DNA of 64,000 bases from Roseibaca sp. Y0-43 (lineage in GTDB: Bacteria > Pseudomonadota > Alphaproteobacteria > Rhodobacterales > Rhodobacteraceae): positions 186,001 to 250,000 of the forward strand of contig NZ_JAFMPR010000006.1 in assembly GCF_020667835.1 (NCBI RefSeq), given 5' to 3'. A program made the translations under genes and the position numbers. The notes beneath the pieces are model-generated. The model searched no databases and was not told where the DNA came from. It was given only the letters and a program-made list of their open reading frames with translations. Positions 33,933 through 43,143 of the stretch are shown here, one piece after another. Numbering within the stretch: position 1 is the first letter of the stretch; each line of letters starts with the position of its first letter.

Positions 33933-33958
33933 AAACGGGGGCCGCGCGGCCCCCGTTT
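33933..33958. terminator. Bidirectional terminator between hemP and bztD
   Basis: An 11 bp stem, AAACGGGGGCC at 33933-33943 and GGCCCCCGTTT at 33948-33958, with a GCGC loop. It starts 1 base after the hemP stop and 22 bases beyond the end of the convergent ABC operon. Confidence 0.8.
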
Positions 33959-33979
33959 CCGTTGCAAAGCTGACTTTTG

Positions 33980-34774
33980 TCAGTGCCCCAAAATCTGGCT
34001 CAGGAACAGCTTGGTGCGGTCGGATTGCGGGTTGTTGAAGAACTCTTTGGGTTCGTTCTGTTCCACGATCTGACCTTGGTCCATGAAGATCACCCGGTTC
34101 GCCACCGCCTGCGCAAAGCCCATCTCGTGAGTGACGCAAAGCATGGTCATGCCTTCCTCGGCAAGGCTGATCATGGTGTCGAGCACTTCCTTGATCATTT
34201 CCGGGTCCAGCGCAGAGGTGGGTTCGTCGAACAGCATGATCCGCGGCTTCATGCAGAGCGAACGCGCGATTGCCACACGCTGCTGCTGACCGCCCGACAA
34301 CTGGCCGGGATACTTGTTAGCCTGTTCGGGGATCTTGACCTTCTCCAGAAAGTGCATCGCCGTTTCCTCGGCCTCGCGCTTCGGGATCTTGCGCACCCAG
34401 ATGGGGGCCAGCGTGCAGTTTTCCAGAATCGTCAGATGCGGGAACAAGTTGAAATGCTGGAACACCATGCCGACCTCGGAGCGCACCTTGTCGATATTCT
34501 TCAGGTCGCCCGTCAGCTCTGTGCCATCGACGATGATCTGCCCCGCCTGATGCTCCTCCAGCCGGTTGATGCAGCGGATCAGCGTCGATTTGCCCGACCC
34601 CGACGGCCCGCAGATCACGATGCGCTCACCGGCATAGACACTCATATTGATGTCGCGCAGCACATGGAACGACCCGTACCACTTGTTCATACCGTTGATC
34701 TGGATCGCCAGCTCGTCGCTGACCTGCATCTTGCTGGTGTCGATATTGCGTTCTGCGGCAGCATTCTCTGACAT
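33980..34774 (-). CDS. bztD: Amino-acid ABC transporter ATP-binding protein (BztD/AapP)
   Basis: A 264-residue ABC ATPase. Walker A is GPSGSGKST, the signature is [15 protein letters not shown], Walker B is [12 protein letters not shown], and the H-loop is VTHEMGF. The N-terminal extension ([19 protein letters not shown]) is usual for AapP/BztD. It energises uptake of glutamate, glutamine, aspartate and asparagine in the Bzt/Aap type of system. It is the last gene of bztABCD, 12 bp after bztC. Confidence 0.93.
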   Translation of the reverse strand: MSENAAAERNIDTSKMQVSDELAIQINGMNKWYGSFHVLRDINMSVYAGERIVICGPSGSGKSTLIRCINRLEEHQAGQIIVDGTELTGDLKNIDKVRSEVGMVFQHFNLFPHLTILENCTLAPIWVRKIPKREAEETAMHFLEKVKIPEQANKYPGQLSGGQQQRVAIARSLCMKPRIMLFDEPTSALDPEMIKEVLDTMISLAEEGMTMLCVTHEMGFAQAVANRVIFMDQGQIVEQNEPKEFFNNPQSDRTKLFLSQILGH

Positions 34775-34786
34775 GTGACAGACTCC

Positions 34787-36079
34787 TTACCTGTGGTCGG
34801 TCTTCAGCTTGCGTTCCAGATACATGGAATAGCGCGACATGCTGAAGCAGAAGATGAAGAACAAGGCTCCGATGAAGATGAACAGCTCCCAGTAGATGCC
34901 GGTCCAGGCCGTGTCGGCGCGGATGGCATTGGACAGCCCAAGCGGGTCCAGAAGCCCGATGAACACCACCAGCGTGGTATCCTTGAAGAGCGAGATGAAG
35001 GTGTTCACGATACCGGGGATCGAGATTTTCAGCGCCTGCGGCATAATGATAAGGCGCTGCGCCTTCCAGTAATCCAACCCAAGCGCATCCGCCGCCTCGT
35101 ATTGGCCCTTGGGAAGCGCCGCCAGACCACCGCGAATAACCTCTGCCATATAGGCGGCGGCAAACAGCGTCACCATGATGATGACGCGCAGGATCAGGTC
35201 GAAATTGGTGCCCGGCGGCAGGAAGTAGTTCAACAGCAGCGATGCCGTGAACAGAAGCGTAATCAGCGGCACGCCCCGGATGAATTCGATGAACACCACG
35301 CAAACGGTTTTCACGAACAACATGTCCGACTGCCGCCCCAGTGCCAGCAGAATGCCCAAGGGCAGCGACAGCGAAATCCCGGTCACGCCGATAACCAGCG
35401 AGATAAGGAACCCCCCGAAGGATTCCGAGCGCACGAATTCCAGCCCGATGGGGGCTACGGAATACATGGCCGCGTCAAACGGACCGGCGATGAAGAACCA
35501 CCAGACAAGCGTTGCGGCAACCGCCCCGATCACGCTGACCAGCGCCGAGACCTTGGCCAGTGCCCGAAAGGCGATATAGCCCGCGACAAAGCCCAGGAAG
35601 ACCGAAATCGGGAACCAGACCGACCCGCCCCACAGCAAATGATAGCCGATGAACGGAAACACGGCCGAGAAATACAGCATCTTGCGCGGCAATTCGGCAA
35701 AGAGGATCGGGGCCAGCGCGATCAGCAACAAGACAAGCGCCAGAACCGGGCGCCAGTAGTGTTCCGGCGGGTAGAAGCCGAACAATAGCTGGTGCCAGCG
35801 GTCGGTGATGACCGCGAAACAAGCCCCCGGCGTGCCATCCAGAATATCGCGGCATTCGCGCAGCGATTCGGCATCCCAGATGGAATTCAGCAGCCACGGC
35901 CCGACAGAGGTCAGGATCAGGTAGATCGCGACCAGCGCCGCCAGCGTCAGGATACTGTTCAGCCAATTAGAGAACAGGTTCTCGCGCAGCCATTTCACGA
36001 CGCCGCGCTGGGTGGCCGGCGGTTCTTGCTGGCCCAGCATGGTGTCGCGCACATAGCTGATGGGTTGGGTATCGCTCAT
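34787..36079 (-). CDS. bztC: Amino-acid ABC transporter permease (BztC/AapM)
   Basis: A 430-residue inner-membrane permease. Its C-terminal half holds the His/Glu/Gln-type permease domain with the EAA loop AAYMAEVIRGGLAALPKGQYEAADALGLDYWKAQRLIIMPQAL. The N-terminal half has extra helices and a cysteine pair in LRECRDILDGTPGACFAV, as in AapM/BztC. It pairs with BztB to form the channel. Confidence 0.93.
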   Translation of the reverse strand: MSDTQPISYVRDTMLGQQEPPATQRGVVKWLRENLFSNWLNSILTLAALVAIYLILTSVGPWLLNSIWDAESLRECRDILDGTPGACFAVITDRWHQLLFGFYPPEHYWRPVLALVLLLIALAPILFAELPRKMLYFSAVFPFIGYHLLWGGSVWFPISVFLGFVAGYIAFRALAKVSALVSVIGAVAATLVWWFFIAGPFDAAMYSVAPIGLEFVRSESFGGFLISLVIGVTGISLSLPLGILLALGRQSDMLFVKTVCVVFIEFIRGVPLITLLFTASLLLNYFLPPGTNFDLILRVIIMVTLFAAAYMAEVIRGGLAALPKGQYEAADALGLDYWKAQRLIIMPQALKISIPGIVNTFISLFKDTTLVVFIGLLDPLGLSNAIRADTAWTGIYWELFIFIGALFFIFCFSMSRYSMYLERKLKTDHR

Positions 36080-36080
36080 C

Positions 36081-37352
36081 TTACCGCTCCTTCAGCTTTA
36101 CGCGATTGTTGTAGACATTCATCAAGCTGGAGATGGTCAAGCTCACGATCAGGTAGATCGCCATCATCAGCAGCATCCCCTCCAGCTCTCGGCCCGTTTG
36201 GTTGATGGTGATGCCCCCAAGGGTCGAGCGCAGGTCCATATAGCCCACGGCCAGACCCAGCGAGGTATTCTTGGTGATGTTCAGGTATTGCGAGATCAGC
36301 GGCGGGATGATGACCCGCAGCGCCTGCGGCAGGATCACAAGGCGCATGGTCTTGCCCGGTTGCAGGCCCAGCGCGGCGGCGGCTTCTGACTGGCCGCGCG
36401 AAATGGCCAGAATGCCCGAGCGCACGATTTCGGCAACGAACGCCCCGGTATAGATACCAAGGCCCAGCCACATCGCGATCAACGAGTTGCGCATATGAAT
36501 GCCGCCCTGGAAATTGAAGCCCCGCAATTCGGGATATTCCAGATGCGCGCCGAAGAAGATGAACAGCAGCACGACCGGACCGGCGATGACGGCAATGGTT
36601 TTCCACCATGTCTTGGGACGCTCGCCGGTCGCGTTTTGCACAGCGGTTGCGTGCGCGACGATGCGCTTATGGGCAAAGATGCCGCCCAAGATCGCCAGAA
36701 GCACCAGAATCCAGTTGATGGACGGGGACACGACCCCAAGGTTCAGGTTGCCAAGGTTGTTGTCGAACAGAATGGCCGGGATGTAGACGCCGCGATTCGT
36801 CATCGCGACAGCATCGCCCAGCAACATGCTGGCAGATGGGTCATCGCCCCGGAATGCCGATGGCGCGGGCATCGATTCGGACATGATCGCGCCGAAGATG
36901 ATGATCCAGACCAGCGTCGGAATGTTGCGGAAGATCTCGACATAGATGGTCATCAGCCGCGCCACGATCCAGTTGTTGGACAGGCGCAACACACCCGCCA
37001 CAATGCCCAGAACGGTCGCCAGAGCGCAGGCCATGATGGCCAGAAGGATGGTGTTCAGCAGCCCCACCAGCGCCGCGCGCCCATGAGTCATCTGGCTGTC
37101 ATACTCGATCAGCCGCTGGTTGATGTCATACCCCGCCGGATTGCCCAGGAACGCGAAACTGAAATCCCGGCCCAGCGCCCGCAGGTTGTTGATGGTGTTG
37201 TCCACCAACCACGCGATGCCCAGCATCAGCGCGAACAGAAAGACGATCTGGATCGTGATCGAGCGGTATCGCTGATCGTAGAGCAACATGCTCAGTTTGA
37301 ATGCCGCTTTCGGGGCGGCAGATTGCATACGGGCGTCGCCGGTGCTTGACAT
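36081..37352 (-). CDS. bztB: Amino-acid ABC transporter permease (BztB/AapQ)
   Basis: A 423-residue permease. It shows the signature TGAFVAEIVRSGILAISRGQSEAAAALGLQPGKTMRLVILPQALRVIIPP and the AapQ-type insertion between early helices (YDINQRLIEYDSQMTHGRA). The ATG at 37352 has an AGGAGAG site; the longer frame has none. It follows bztA after a hairpin and precedes bztC with one base between. Confidence 0.92.
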   Translation of the reverse strand: MSSTGDARMQSAAPKAAFKLSMLLYDQRYRSITIQIVFLFALMLGIAWLVDNTINNLRALGRDFSFAFLGNPAGYDINQRLIEYDSQMTHGRAALVGLLNTILLAIMACALATVLGIVAGVLRLSNNWIVARLMTIYVEIFRNIPTLVWIIIFGAIMSESMPAPSAFRGDDPSASMLLGDAVAMTNRGVYIPAILFDNNLGNLNLGVVSPSINWILVLLAILGGIFAHKRIVAHATAVQNATGERPKTWWKTIAVIAGPVVLLFIFFGAHLEYPELRGFNFQGGIHMRNSLIAMWLGLGIYTGAFVAEIVRSGILAISRGQSEAAAALGLQPGKTMRLVILPQALRVIIPPLISQYLNITKNTSLGLAVGYMDLRSTLGGITINQTGRELEGMLLMMAIYLIVSLTISSLMNVYNNRVKLKER

Positions 37353-37422
37353 GGAACTCTCCTGTCGCTGCGAAACGCAGCGCTTCACCAAATGGCGGTC
37401 AGGCAGGGATTTGGAAAAGAAA

Positions 37423-37450
37423 TGACCGCGCCCGAAGCGGGGCGCGGTCA
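37423..37450 (-). terminator. Hairpin between bztA and bztB
   Basis: An 11 bp stem, TGACCGCGCCC at 37423-37433 and GGGCGCGGTCA at 37440-37450. The minus-strand continuation is TTTCTTTTCC. It is a partial terminator that would lower permease expression relative to the binding protein. Confidence 0.7.
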
Positions 37451-37460
37451 AAGATGTGGA

Positions 37461-38480
37461 TTAACGGAAGGGCGGTGCGTAGAGCAGGCCGCCTTGGGTC
37501 CACTGTGCGTTCAGGCCACGGGCCAGACCGATCGGGGTCTGCTCGCCAACATTGGCCGCGAACAGCTCGCCATAGTTGCCACCGGCGGAAATCGCACGAA
37601 CGGCCCACTCGCTGTCCAGACCGATCATCGCGCCCAGATCACCCTCTGCACCGAGGATACGGTTGATCTCGGGGTTGTCGGTGCCTGCCTTCAGCTCTTC
37701 GATATTGGCCGAGGTGATGCCCAGCTCTTCAGCTGCGATCAGCGCGTTCAGGGTCCAGCGGACGATGTCGCCCCACTGGTCGTCGCCATGACGCACAACC
37801 GGGCCCAGCGGCTCTTTCGAGACGATTTCCGGCAGGATCACATGCGCACCCGGCTCGGGGAAGGCGGCGCGAACGGCGGCCAGTGCCGACGCGTCGGTGG
37901 TGTAGACGTCACAAGCGCCAGCCAGGTATTGCTGCTGTGCTTCGGCGTTGCTTTCAACCGGAACCGGCTCGTAGGACATGCCGTTGATGCGGAAGAAGTC
38001 AGCCAGGTTCAATTCGGTGGTGGTGCCGGTTTCGATGCAGACGGTCGCGCCGTCCAGCTCGGTCGCAGAGCTGACGCCCAGCTCACGCGGAACCATGAAG
38101 CCCTGACCGTCGTAATAGGTCACGCCGACGAAGGTCAGCTGCAGGTCGGTGTCGCGCGAATAGGTCCAAGTGGTGTTGCGCGACAGCATGTCGATCTCGC
38201 TCGACGCCAGTGCCGAGAAGCGGGTCTGGCTGGTCAACGGAACGAAGCTGACGGCCATCGGGTCGCTGAGGACCGCGGCGGCAACGGCGCGGCACACGGC
38301 CACGTCAAGACCCTGCCAAACGCCGTTTGCGTCGGGAGCCGAGAAGCCAGCAAGGCCCATCGACACACCGCAGATCAGTTCGCCACGCTGCTGAACGGTT
38401 TCCAGCGTGGTTTGCGCGCTTGCTGCACCGGCCAGAACAGCGGTAGCGGCAAGGGTGCCGTAAAATACGGATTTTTTCAT
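37461..38480 (-). CDS. bztA: General amino-acid binding protein (BztA/AapJ)
   Basis: A 339-residue periplasmic binding protein. The signal peptide is residues 1-22 (KKSVFYGTLAATAVLAGAASA). The mature form shows RGELICGVSMGLAGFSAPDANGVWQGLDVAVCRAVAAAV, then LSRNTTWTYSRDTDLQLTF and GEKEPLGP-type segments (here SKEPLGPVVRHGDDQW), which are BztA/AapJ marks. It binds acidic and amide amino acids. It is the first gene of the operon; a 308 bp region upstream contains its promoter. The start has AGAGGAT upstream. Confidence 0.93.
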   Translation of the reverse strand: MKKSVFYGTLAATAVLAGAASAQTTLETVQQRGELICGVSMGLAGFSAPDANGVWQGLDVAVCRAVAAAVLSDPMAVSFVPLTSQTRFSALASSEIDMLSRNTTWTYSRDTDLQLTFVGVTYYDGQGFMVPRELGVSSATELDGATVCIETGTTTELNLADFFRINGMSYEPVPVESNAEAQQQYLAGACDVYTTDASALAAVRAAFPEPGAHVILPEIVSKEPLGPVVRHGDDQWGDIVRWTLNALIAAEELGITSANIEELKAGTDNPEINRILGAEGDLGAMIGLDSEWAVRAISAGGNYGELFAANVGEQTPIGLARGLNAQWTQGGLLYAPPFR

Positions 38481-38788
38481 GTTATCCTCTCTGTTGACGC
38501 CGCCTTTGCGGCGGTCTGCCCTTGGGGCACTTAGCATTCGGCACAGAATTGCGCCATTTGCACAAATAATCTGCGCCGAGCAGCGTCCGAGGGTCAAGTC
38601 GTTAATCGAATGAAACGCCGCAATTCGCAACATTCGCCCGGTGAATGTGCGCTTTGCAGTTCAAAATGATCGCGATGCGCTTTCTGCACGCGCAGGAAAC
38701 CGACTTGGGGCATTGGCGCGGCTTGGTCGGTAGATCCGCGAAATGTCGAATGCCCAGCCTGAGAGCGCCATTTTGGGCCGTTCCCGGA
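38481..38788. other. 308 bp intergenic region with the bztA promoter
   Basis: No open frame of note. It holds the bztA promoter and a weak inverted repeat, ACATTC at 38630-38635 with GAATGT at 38643-38648. I see no clear terminator for the DUF599 gene here. Confidence 0.5.
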
Positions 38789-39481
38789 TCATGGCCCGTG
38801 AATGATCTCGCGCGAGGCAGAGGCAAATTCACGGCTCCAGACCACCCAGGCCGTGACCGCCACACCAACCAGCAAAACCCATGCCCCTGCGACCCAGGCC
38901 AATCCGCAAAGCGCGAAATACATCGACCGCAGCCCGGCATTGAAATTCAACGCCGCACGCGCGTTCAGATGTCCGGCCTTCATCGCCAGCGGCAAGGTTT
39001 GCGGATCGTCCGGGTCATTCGGCACCGCCCCCATGACAACGGAACAATAGCCAAAGACCCGGTTGGCCCAGACGAATTTCAGGAACGCATTGCCCAGCAT
39101 GAACAAGGGCAGGAACAGCTTGATCTGAAGCGCGGCGCTTGCACTTTCCATGTTGGTCAGCCGCGTGGCCAGACCTTGCAGCGGGTCCACGTTGCCGATC
39201 AGCGCCAGAAGCCCTCCCATCGCCAGCAAGCAGGTCGAGGCAAAGAACGACGTGCTTTGACGCAAGCTCATCATGATCTGCGCATCGAAGATTCGGGGCT
39301 GCCGCGCGGCCATGACCCGCATCCATTGCAGCCTGTAATCCTGCATCAGCACCGACACCGAGGGTCGCGCCGCCGATGGATGCCCGATCCGCCACCCCAA
39401 CCACAGCCAGACGGCGAAAAACAGCGCCACCGCAAGAAGATCGAGCAGGGTCAAGCCGCCCGCGTTGTTGAATAGTGCCAT
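38789..39481 (-). CDS. DUF599 family membrane protein
   Basis: A 230-residue inner-membrane protein with four main hydrophobic segments (near residues 10-30, 80-100, 120-140 and 187-213). The DUF599 marks are VLMQDYRLQWMRVMAARQPRIFDAQIMMSLRQSTSFFASTCLLAMGG and FNAGLRSMYFALCGLAWVAGAWVL. The family's function is unknown. It is monocistronic. Confidence 0.88.
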   Translation of the reverse strand: MALFNNAGGLTLLDLLAVALFFAVWLWLGWRIGHPSAARPSVSVLMQDYRLQWMRVMAARQPRIFDAQIMMSLRQSTSFFASTCLLAMGGLLALIGNVDPLQGLATRLTNMESASAALQIKLFLPLFMLGNAFLKFVWANRVFGYCSVVMGAVPNDPDDPQTLPLAMKAGHLNARAALNFNAGLRSMYFALCGLAWVAGAWVLLVGVAVTAWVVWSREFASASREIIHGP

Positions 39482-39685
39482 GCCTGCCGCTCTGCTTGCG
39501 CGTCTACCTTGGCTGAGAAGACCATATCGGCGCGGCTAAAGCCAGATACAGCGGGCGGGTCGTTGGCCAAGATATACGGCACAACAAGCCCGATATGCGC
39601 CCGTTGGTCGGCGCAGGCCAAGTGCGGCAGCTTTCAAGGCTTGGCTTCGCATAGGCCAACATAAGCAGCTCAGGCCAAAAACATC
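39482..39685. other. Intergenic region without recognised gene
   Basis: About 200 bp between the DUF599 start and a terminator. I see no coding frame with a ribosome site. It presumably holds the DUF599 promoter. Confidence 0.4.
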
Positions 39686-39710
39686 GGCCCCCGAGAACGA
39701 CTCGGGGGCC
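39686..39710 (-). terminator. Intrinsic terminator of the EF-hand/small ORF unit
   Basis: A 10 bp stem, GGCCCCCGAG at 39686-39695 and CTCGGGGGCC at 39701-39710, followed on the minus strand by GATGTTTTTGG. It lies 46 bp after the stop of the small membrane ORF. Confidence 0.75.
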
Positions 39711-39755
39711 AAGCTGTCATGTTACATCTGGCAAAAGCCCGGCTTCACGGCACAG

Positions 39756-39875
39756 TCAAAGGCCGCTGAGCGAAACCATGCCATACCCAACGGCGACGGC
39801 AATCAGACCGACGACCACGATGAAAGCACCCCACCGTGAAACGAAGGTCTCTGTCGTCTTTCCTTTCGAGACCAT
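39756..39875 (-). CDS. Small membrane protein, 39 residues (candidate)
   Basis: A possible gene of 39 residues with a basic start (MVSKGKTTETFVSRW) followed by one strong membrane helix (GAFIVVVGLIAVAVGYGMV). Its stop is followed 46 bp later by a good terminator on the same strand. It lies 30 bp downstream of the EF-hand gene, so the two may share a transcript. The ribosome site is weak. I do not recognise a family. Confidence 0.45.
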   Translation of the reverse strand: MVSKGKTTETFVSRWGAFIVVVGLIAVAVGYGMVSLSGL

Positions 39876-39905
39876 CACGACAGTCCCGGAAACGCGTTTG
39901 GGTGA

Positions 39906-40151
39906 TTACTGGGCAGGTGCCGCGATCAGTTCAGCCTCAAGCGCGGCCGAAAGCTCAGCCTCGTCCACCATGCTATCCGCATTGGCGTCGACCGCGGCAA
40001 ACTCTGCCTCGGTCATCTCGGGATACAGGACTGCCATTTCGGCAAAGGAAATCAGGCTGTCGCCATCGGTGTCGACATCGGACACGGTCAGGGCAAAAGC
40101 CGGGGCCGCGAACAGGGCCACAAATGTGGCTGCAAGTGCTGCACGACGCAT
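39906..40151 (-). CDS. Secreted EF-hand protein
   Basis: An 81-residue protein with a signal peptide at residues 1-21 (RRAALAATFVALFAAPAFA). Two complete EF-hand loops are visible. The first is at 27-38 (Asp27, Asp29, Asp31, Ser35, Glu38) and the second at 55-66 (Asp55, Asn57, Asp59, Asp63, Glu66). It is a periplasmic Ca2+-binding protein of unknown partner. The start ATG at 40151 gives a normal signal; a longer frame upstream has no signal sequence. Confidence 0.85.
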   Translation of the reverse strand: MRRAALAATFVALFAAPAFALTVSDVDTDGDSLISFAEMAVLYPEMTEAEFAAVDANADSMVDEAELSAALEAELIAAPAQ

Positions 40152-40369
40152 TTCGAGACTTTCTTTCAATAATGCCAGACGACCCATTCGTCTGGACGCC
40201 GCTGAAATCAGCATCGCGCAACGGTGTTTCAAGTGGCGGGTGCGGGCGTTGTGAAAATAATTCCGACCGACGAAAGCGGCCCCTCACGGGGCCGCCTCAG
40301 CGCGCGAGGATCACTTGCCCAAATCGCAGCCAAAACGCCCCGATGCGATCGCAAGACAATCAGATGGCG

Positions 40370-40446
40370 TGGTAGGCCCGGAGGGACTCGAACCCCCAAC
40401 CAAAGCGTTATGAGCGCTCTGCTCTAACCAATTGAGCTACAGGCCC
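40370..40446 (-). tRNA. tRNA with CAT anticodon (Met or Ile2)
   Basis: A 77 nt cloverleaf with encoded CCA. The acceptor GGGCCTG pairs with CGGGCCT, including G1-U72 and U6-G67 wobbles, with discriminator A. The anticodon loop reads CTCATAA. It is not the initiator type. It could be elongator Met or the lysidine-modified Ile2 tRNA; sequence alone does not settle which. Confidence 0.9.
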
Positions 40447-40494
40447 GCCAAGCGTCTGCTACGCAGAATGCACCCGCGCGTCAAGCGCGCGCGC

Positions 40495-41376
40495 TCAGCG
40501 CGGGTCGAACCGCCCGATGGGCTTTTTCAGGTAGCTGCGCCCATCCGCCTCTGGTTCGGGCAAACGCCCGCCGCGAATATTGACTTGCAGCGCTTCCAGC
40601 ATCCGCGCGGGCAGCTTCAGCGTGGCATCGCGCGCCTCTCGGGTGGCGATGAAATCGGCCTTGCTGATGCCGTCTTTCACATGGCGGTTGTGTGCGCGAT
40701 GCTCTGCGACCGTGGCCATGTATTCCGGCTCTGCATCGGCTGCCGGGTAATCATGCCCGATATACAGCCGCGTCTGCGGCGGAAGGTCCAGAATGGCCCG
40801 GATCGAGTTCCACAGGTCTTCGGTGCTGCCGCCCGGAAAATCGGCGCGGCTGGTGCCGGAGGCGGGCATCATCAGCGTGTCATGCACGAAGGCCGCGTCG
40901 CCCGCGACATAGGAAATCGACGCCAGCGTATGACCGGGCGAGAACATGACCTTGACCGGGATCGTGCCGACCATGAATTCCTCGCCCTCGGCAAACAGGC
41001 GGTCCCATTGGCGGCCATCGGTGGGCAGGTCGGGCAGATGATACATCTCGGCCCACAGCTTTTGCACGCCCGTGACCTTTTCGCCAATGCCATGCGGCGC
41101 GCCCAGTTTTTCCTTCAGGTAGGGGCCAGCACTGAAATGGTCGGCATGGGGGTGGGTGTCCAGCACCCAATCGACCGTCAGGCCTTGCTCTTCGATATAG
41201 GCCAGGATCTCGTCGGCACTTTCGGTGCTGACCGCGCCAGCTTCGGGGAAATAGTTCCAGACCGGGTCGACAATGGCGGCGCGCTTCGTCGCGGGGTCGT
41301 GGAACACATATTGCAGGCTGCCGGTCGGGCGGTCGAAAAACGCGCGCACAAAGGGGGATTTCAGCTCGGCGGACAT
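40495..41376 (-). CDS. MBL-fold hydrolase, Blh/persulfide-dioxygenase-like
   Basis: A 293-residue metallo-beta-lactamase-fold protein. It shows the motif DTHPHADH (residues 73-80) and the downstream [25 protein letters not shown]. The set [43 protein letters not shown] places it with Blh/ETHE1-type proteins, many of which oxidise glutathione persulfide. It is divergent from purM, with an AT-rich 136 bp gap. Function is inferred from the family. Confidence 0.83.
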   Translation of the reverse strand: MSAELKSPFVRAFFDRPTGSLQYVFHDPATKRAAIVDPVWNYFPEAGAVSTESADEILAYIEEQGLTVDWVLDTHPHADHFSAGPYLKEKLGAPHGIGEKVTGVQKLWAEMYHLPDLPTDGRQWDRLFAEGEEFMVGTIPVKVMFSPGHTLASISYVAGDAAFVHDTLMMPASGTSRADFPGGSTEDLWNSIRAILDLPPQTRLYIGHDYPAADAEPEYMATVAEHRAHNRHVKDGISKADFIATREARDATLKLPARMLEALQVNIRGGRLPEPEADGRSYLKKPIGRFDPR

Positions 41377-41512
41377 CGGATCACTCCATCATATTCTATT
41401 ATCTAGATGTGACATAAGCTTCCGACCCCGCGCTTCAACCCCGCTCTGTTGCCCTGCCCGCAGATTCAGGGTATCGCGCGGCAAGGCATGGCTTGGCAGG
41501 AGTGCGCGCATC

Positions 41513-42559
41513 ATGGCAGACGACAAGAACGGGCTGAGCTACGCAGCCGCAGGCGTGGATATCGACGCAGGCAACGCGCTGGTTGACGCCATCAAACCCG
41601 CCGCCAAAGCCACCACGCGCCCCGGCGTCATGGCCGGGCTTGGCGGCTTTGGGGCGCTGTTCGACCTGAAGGCTGCGGGCTATAGCGACCCCATCCTTGT
41701 GGCCGCGACCGACGGTGTGGGCACCAAGCTGCGCATTGCCATCGACACCGGGCATCTGGACACGATCGGCATAGACCTTGTCGCCATGTGCGTGAACGAC
41801 CTTGTCTGCCAAGGTGCCGAACCGCTGCTGTTTCTGGACTATTTCGCCACCGGCAAGCTGGATGTGCCTGCCGCCACCCGCATCATCAACGGCATTGCCG
41901 AAGGGTGCCGGCGCTCTGGCTGCGCGCTGATCGGGGGCGAAACCGCCGAAATGCCGGGCATGTATGCCGCCGAGGATTTCGATCTGGCCGGTTTCGCCGT
42001 GGGCGCGATGGAACGCGGGCAAGACCTGCCCGCGAACGTGGCCGAGGGCGATGTGCTTCTGGGCCTTGAATCCGACGGGGTGCATTCGAACGGCTACAGC
42101 CTTGTGCGCAAAGTGGTCGAGCGTGCGGGCCTGACATGGGATGCACCCGCCCCCTTCGCCGAGGGCAGCCTGGGCGCGGCCCTTCTGGCCCCGACGCGTC
42201 TGTATGTGAAACCCGCACTTGCGGCGATCCGTGCGGGCGGCGTGCATGCGCTGGCACATATCACCGGTGGCGGATTGACCGAAAACCTGCCGCGCGTCCT
42301 GCCCGAAGGTTTGGGCGCGGACATCGACCTTGGCGCGTGGTCGCTGCCCCCCGTCTTTGGCTGGCTGGCGCAAGAAGGCGGCATCGCGCAGGCCGAAATG
42401 CTGAAAACCTTCAACGCGGGTATCGGCATGGTGCTAGTGGTCGCGCCGGAACAGGCCGACGCACTGAAAGCCCTACTGGCTGATGCAGGCGAACGCGTCT
42501 GCACACTGGGCTGCGTGACGCAAGGCGCGGGCATCCGCTATAGCGGGCAACTGGCATGA
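41513..42559 (+). CDS. purM: Phosphoribosylformylglycinamidine cyclo-ligase
   Basis: A 348-residue AIR synthetase, the fifth step of purine synthesis (FGAM plus ATP to AIR). Signatures are [40 protein letters not shown] and [15 protein letters not shown]. The start is ATG 41513, with AGGAG 11 nt upstream. It overlaps purN by 4 bases (ATGA). Confidence 0.97.
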   Translation: MADDKNGLSYAAAGVDIDAGNALVDAIKPAAKATTRPGVMAGLGGFGALFDLKAAGYSDPILVAATDGVGTKLRIAIDTGHLDTIGIDLVAMCVNDLVCQGAEPLLFLDYFATGKLDVPAATRIINGIAEGCRRSGCALIGGETAEMPGMYAAEDFDLAGFAVGAMERGQDLPANVAEGDVLLGLESDGVHSNGYSLVRKVVERAGLTWDAPAPFAEGSLGAALLAPTRLYVKPALAAIRAGGVHALAHITGGGLTENLPRVLPEGLGADIDLGAWSLPPVFGWLAQEGGIAQAEMLKTFNAGIGMVLVVAPEQADALKALLADAGERVCTLGCVTQGAGIRYSGQLA

Positions 42560-43143
42560 GGGTCGCCATCCTGATCTCTGGATCGGGGTCGAACATGGTG
42601 GCGCTGGCGCAGTCCATGACCGGCGATCACCCGGCGCGCCCGTGCCTTGTGCTGTCGAATGACCCTGCCGCGAGCGGGCTGGCCAAGGCGCAAGCCATGG
42701 GCATTGCGACCGCCGCCGTGGACCACCGCCCCTTTAAAGGCGACCGCGCGGCGTTCGAGGCTGCACTGCTAGAACCGCTTCTGGCCGCCAAGCCCGACCT
42801 GATCGCGCTGGCGGGCTTCATGCGCGTATTGACCGCCGACTTCGTGCGCCGCTTCGAGGGGCGGATGCTGAACATACACCCCTCGCTTTTGCCGAAATAC
42901 AAAGGGCTGCACACCCATGCCCGCGCGATAGAGGCGGGCGATGCCCAAGCCGGCTGCACCGTGCATGAAGTGACCGCAGCGCTGGATGACGGCCCGATCC
43001 TGGGCCAGGCCCGCGTGCCCATCCTGCCAGGCGACACGCCCGACACCTTGGCCGCGCGCGTCTTGCCGATGGAGCATCAGCTTTACCCGCTGGTGCTGCG
43101 CCGCGTGGCCGAAGGCAACCGTGCGCCGGTCAGCCTGCCCTGA
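42556..43143 (+). CDS. purN: Phosphoribosylglycinamide formyltransferase
   Basis: A 195-residue GAR transformylase (10-formyl-THF to GAR), the third step of purine synthesis. Signatures are ISGSGSNM, the catalytic [12 protein letters not shown] with its Asn-His, and [14 protein letters not shown] with the Asp. It is coupled to purM by an ATGA overlap. Its 3' end overlaps the convergent lipoprotein gene by 14 bases. Confidence 0.97.
   Translation: MRVAILISGSGSNMVALAQSMTGDHPARPCLVLSNDPAASGLAKAQAMGIATAAVDHRPFKGDRAAFEAALLEPLLAAKPDLIALAGFMRVLTADFVRRFEGRMLNIHPSLLPKYKGLHTHARAIEAGDAQAGCTVHEVTAALDDGPILGQARVPILPGDTPDTLAARVLPMEHQLYPLVLRRVAEGNRAPVSLP

Noticed and set aside
38741-38800. Stem GGGCC/GGCCC at the end of the DUF599 gene as a terminator
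   Set aside because: The stem is short, the loop long, and the bases that follow on the minus strand are A-rich, not T-rich.
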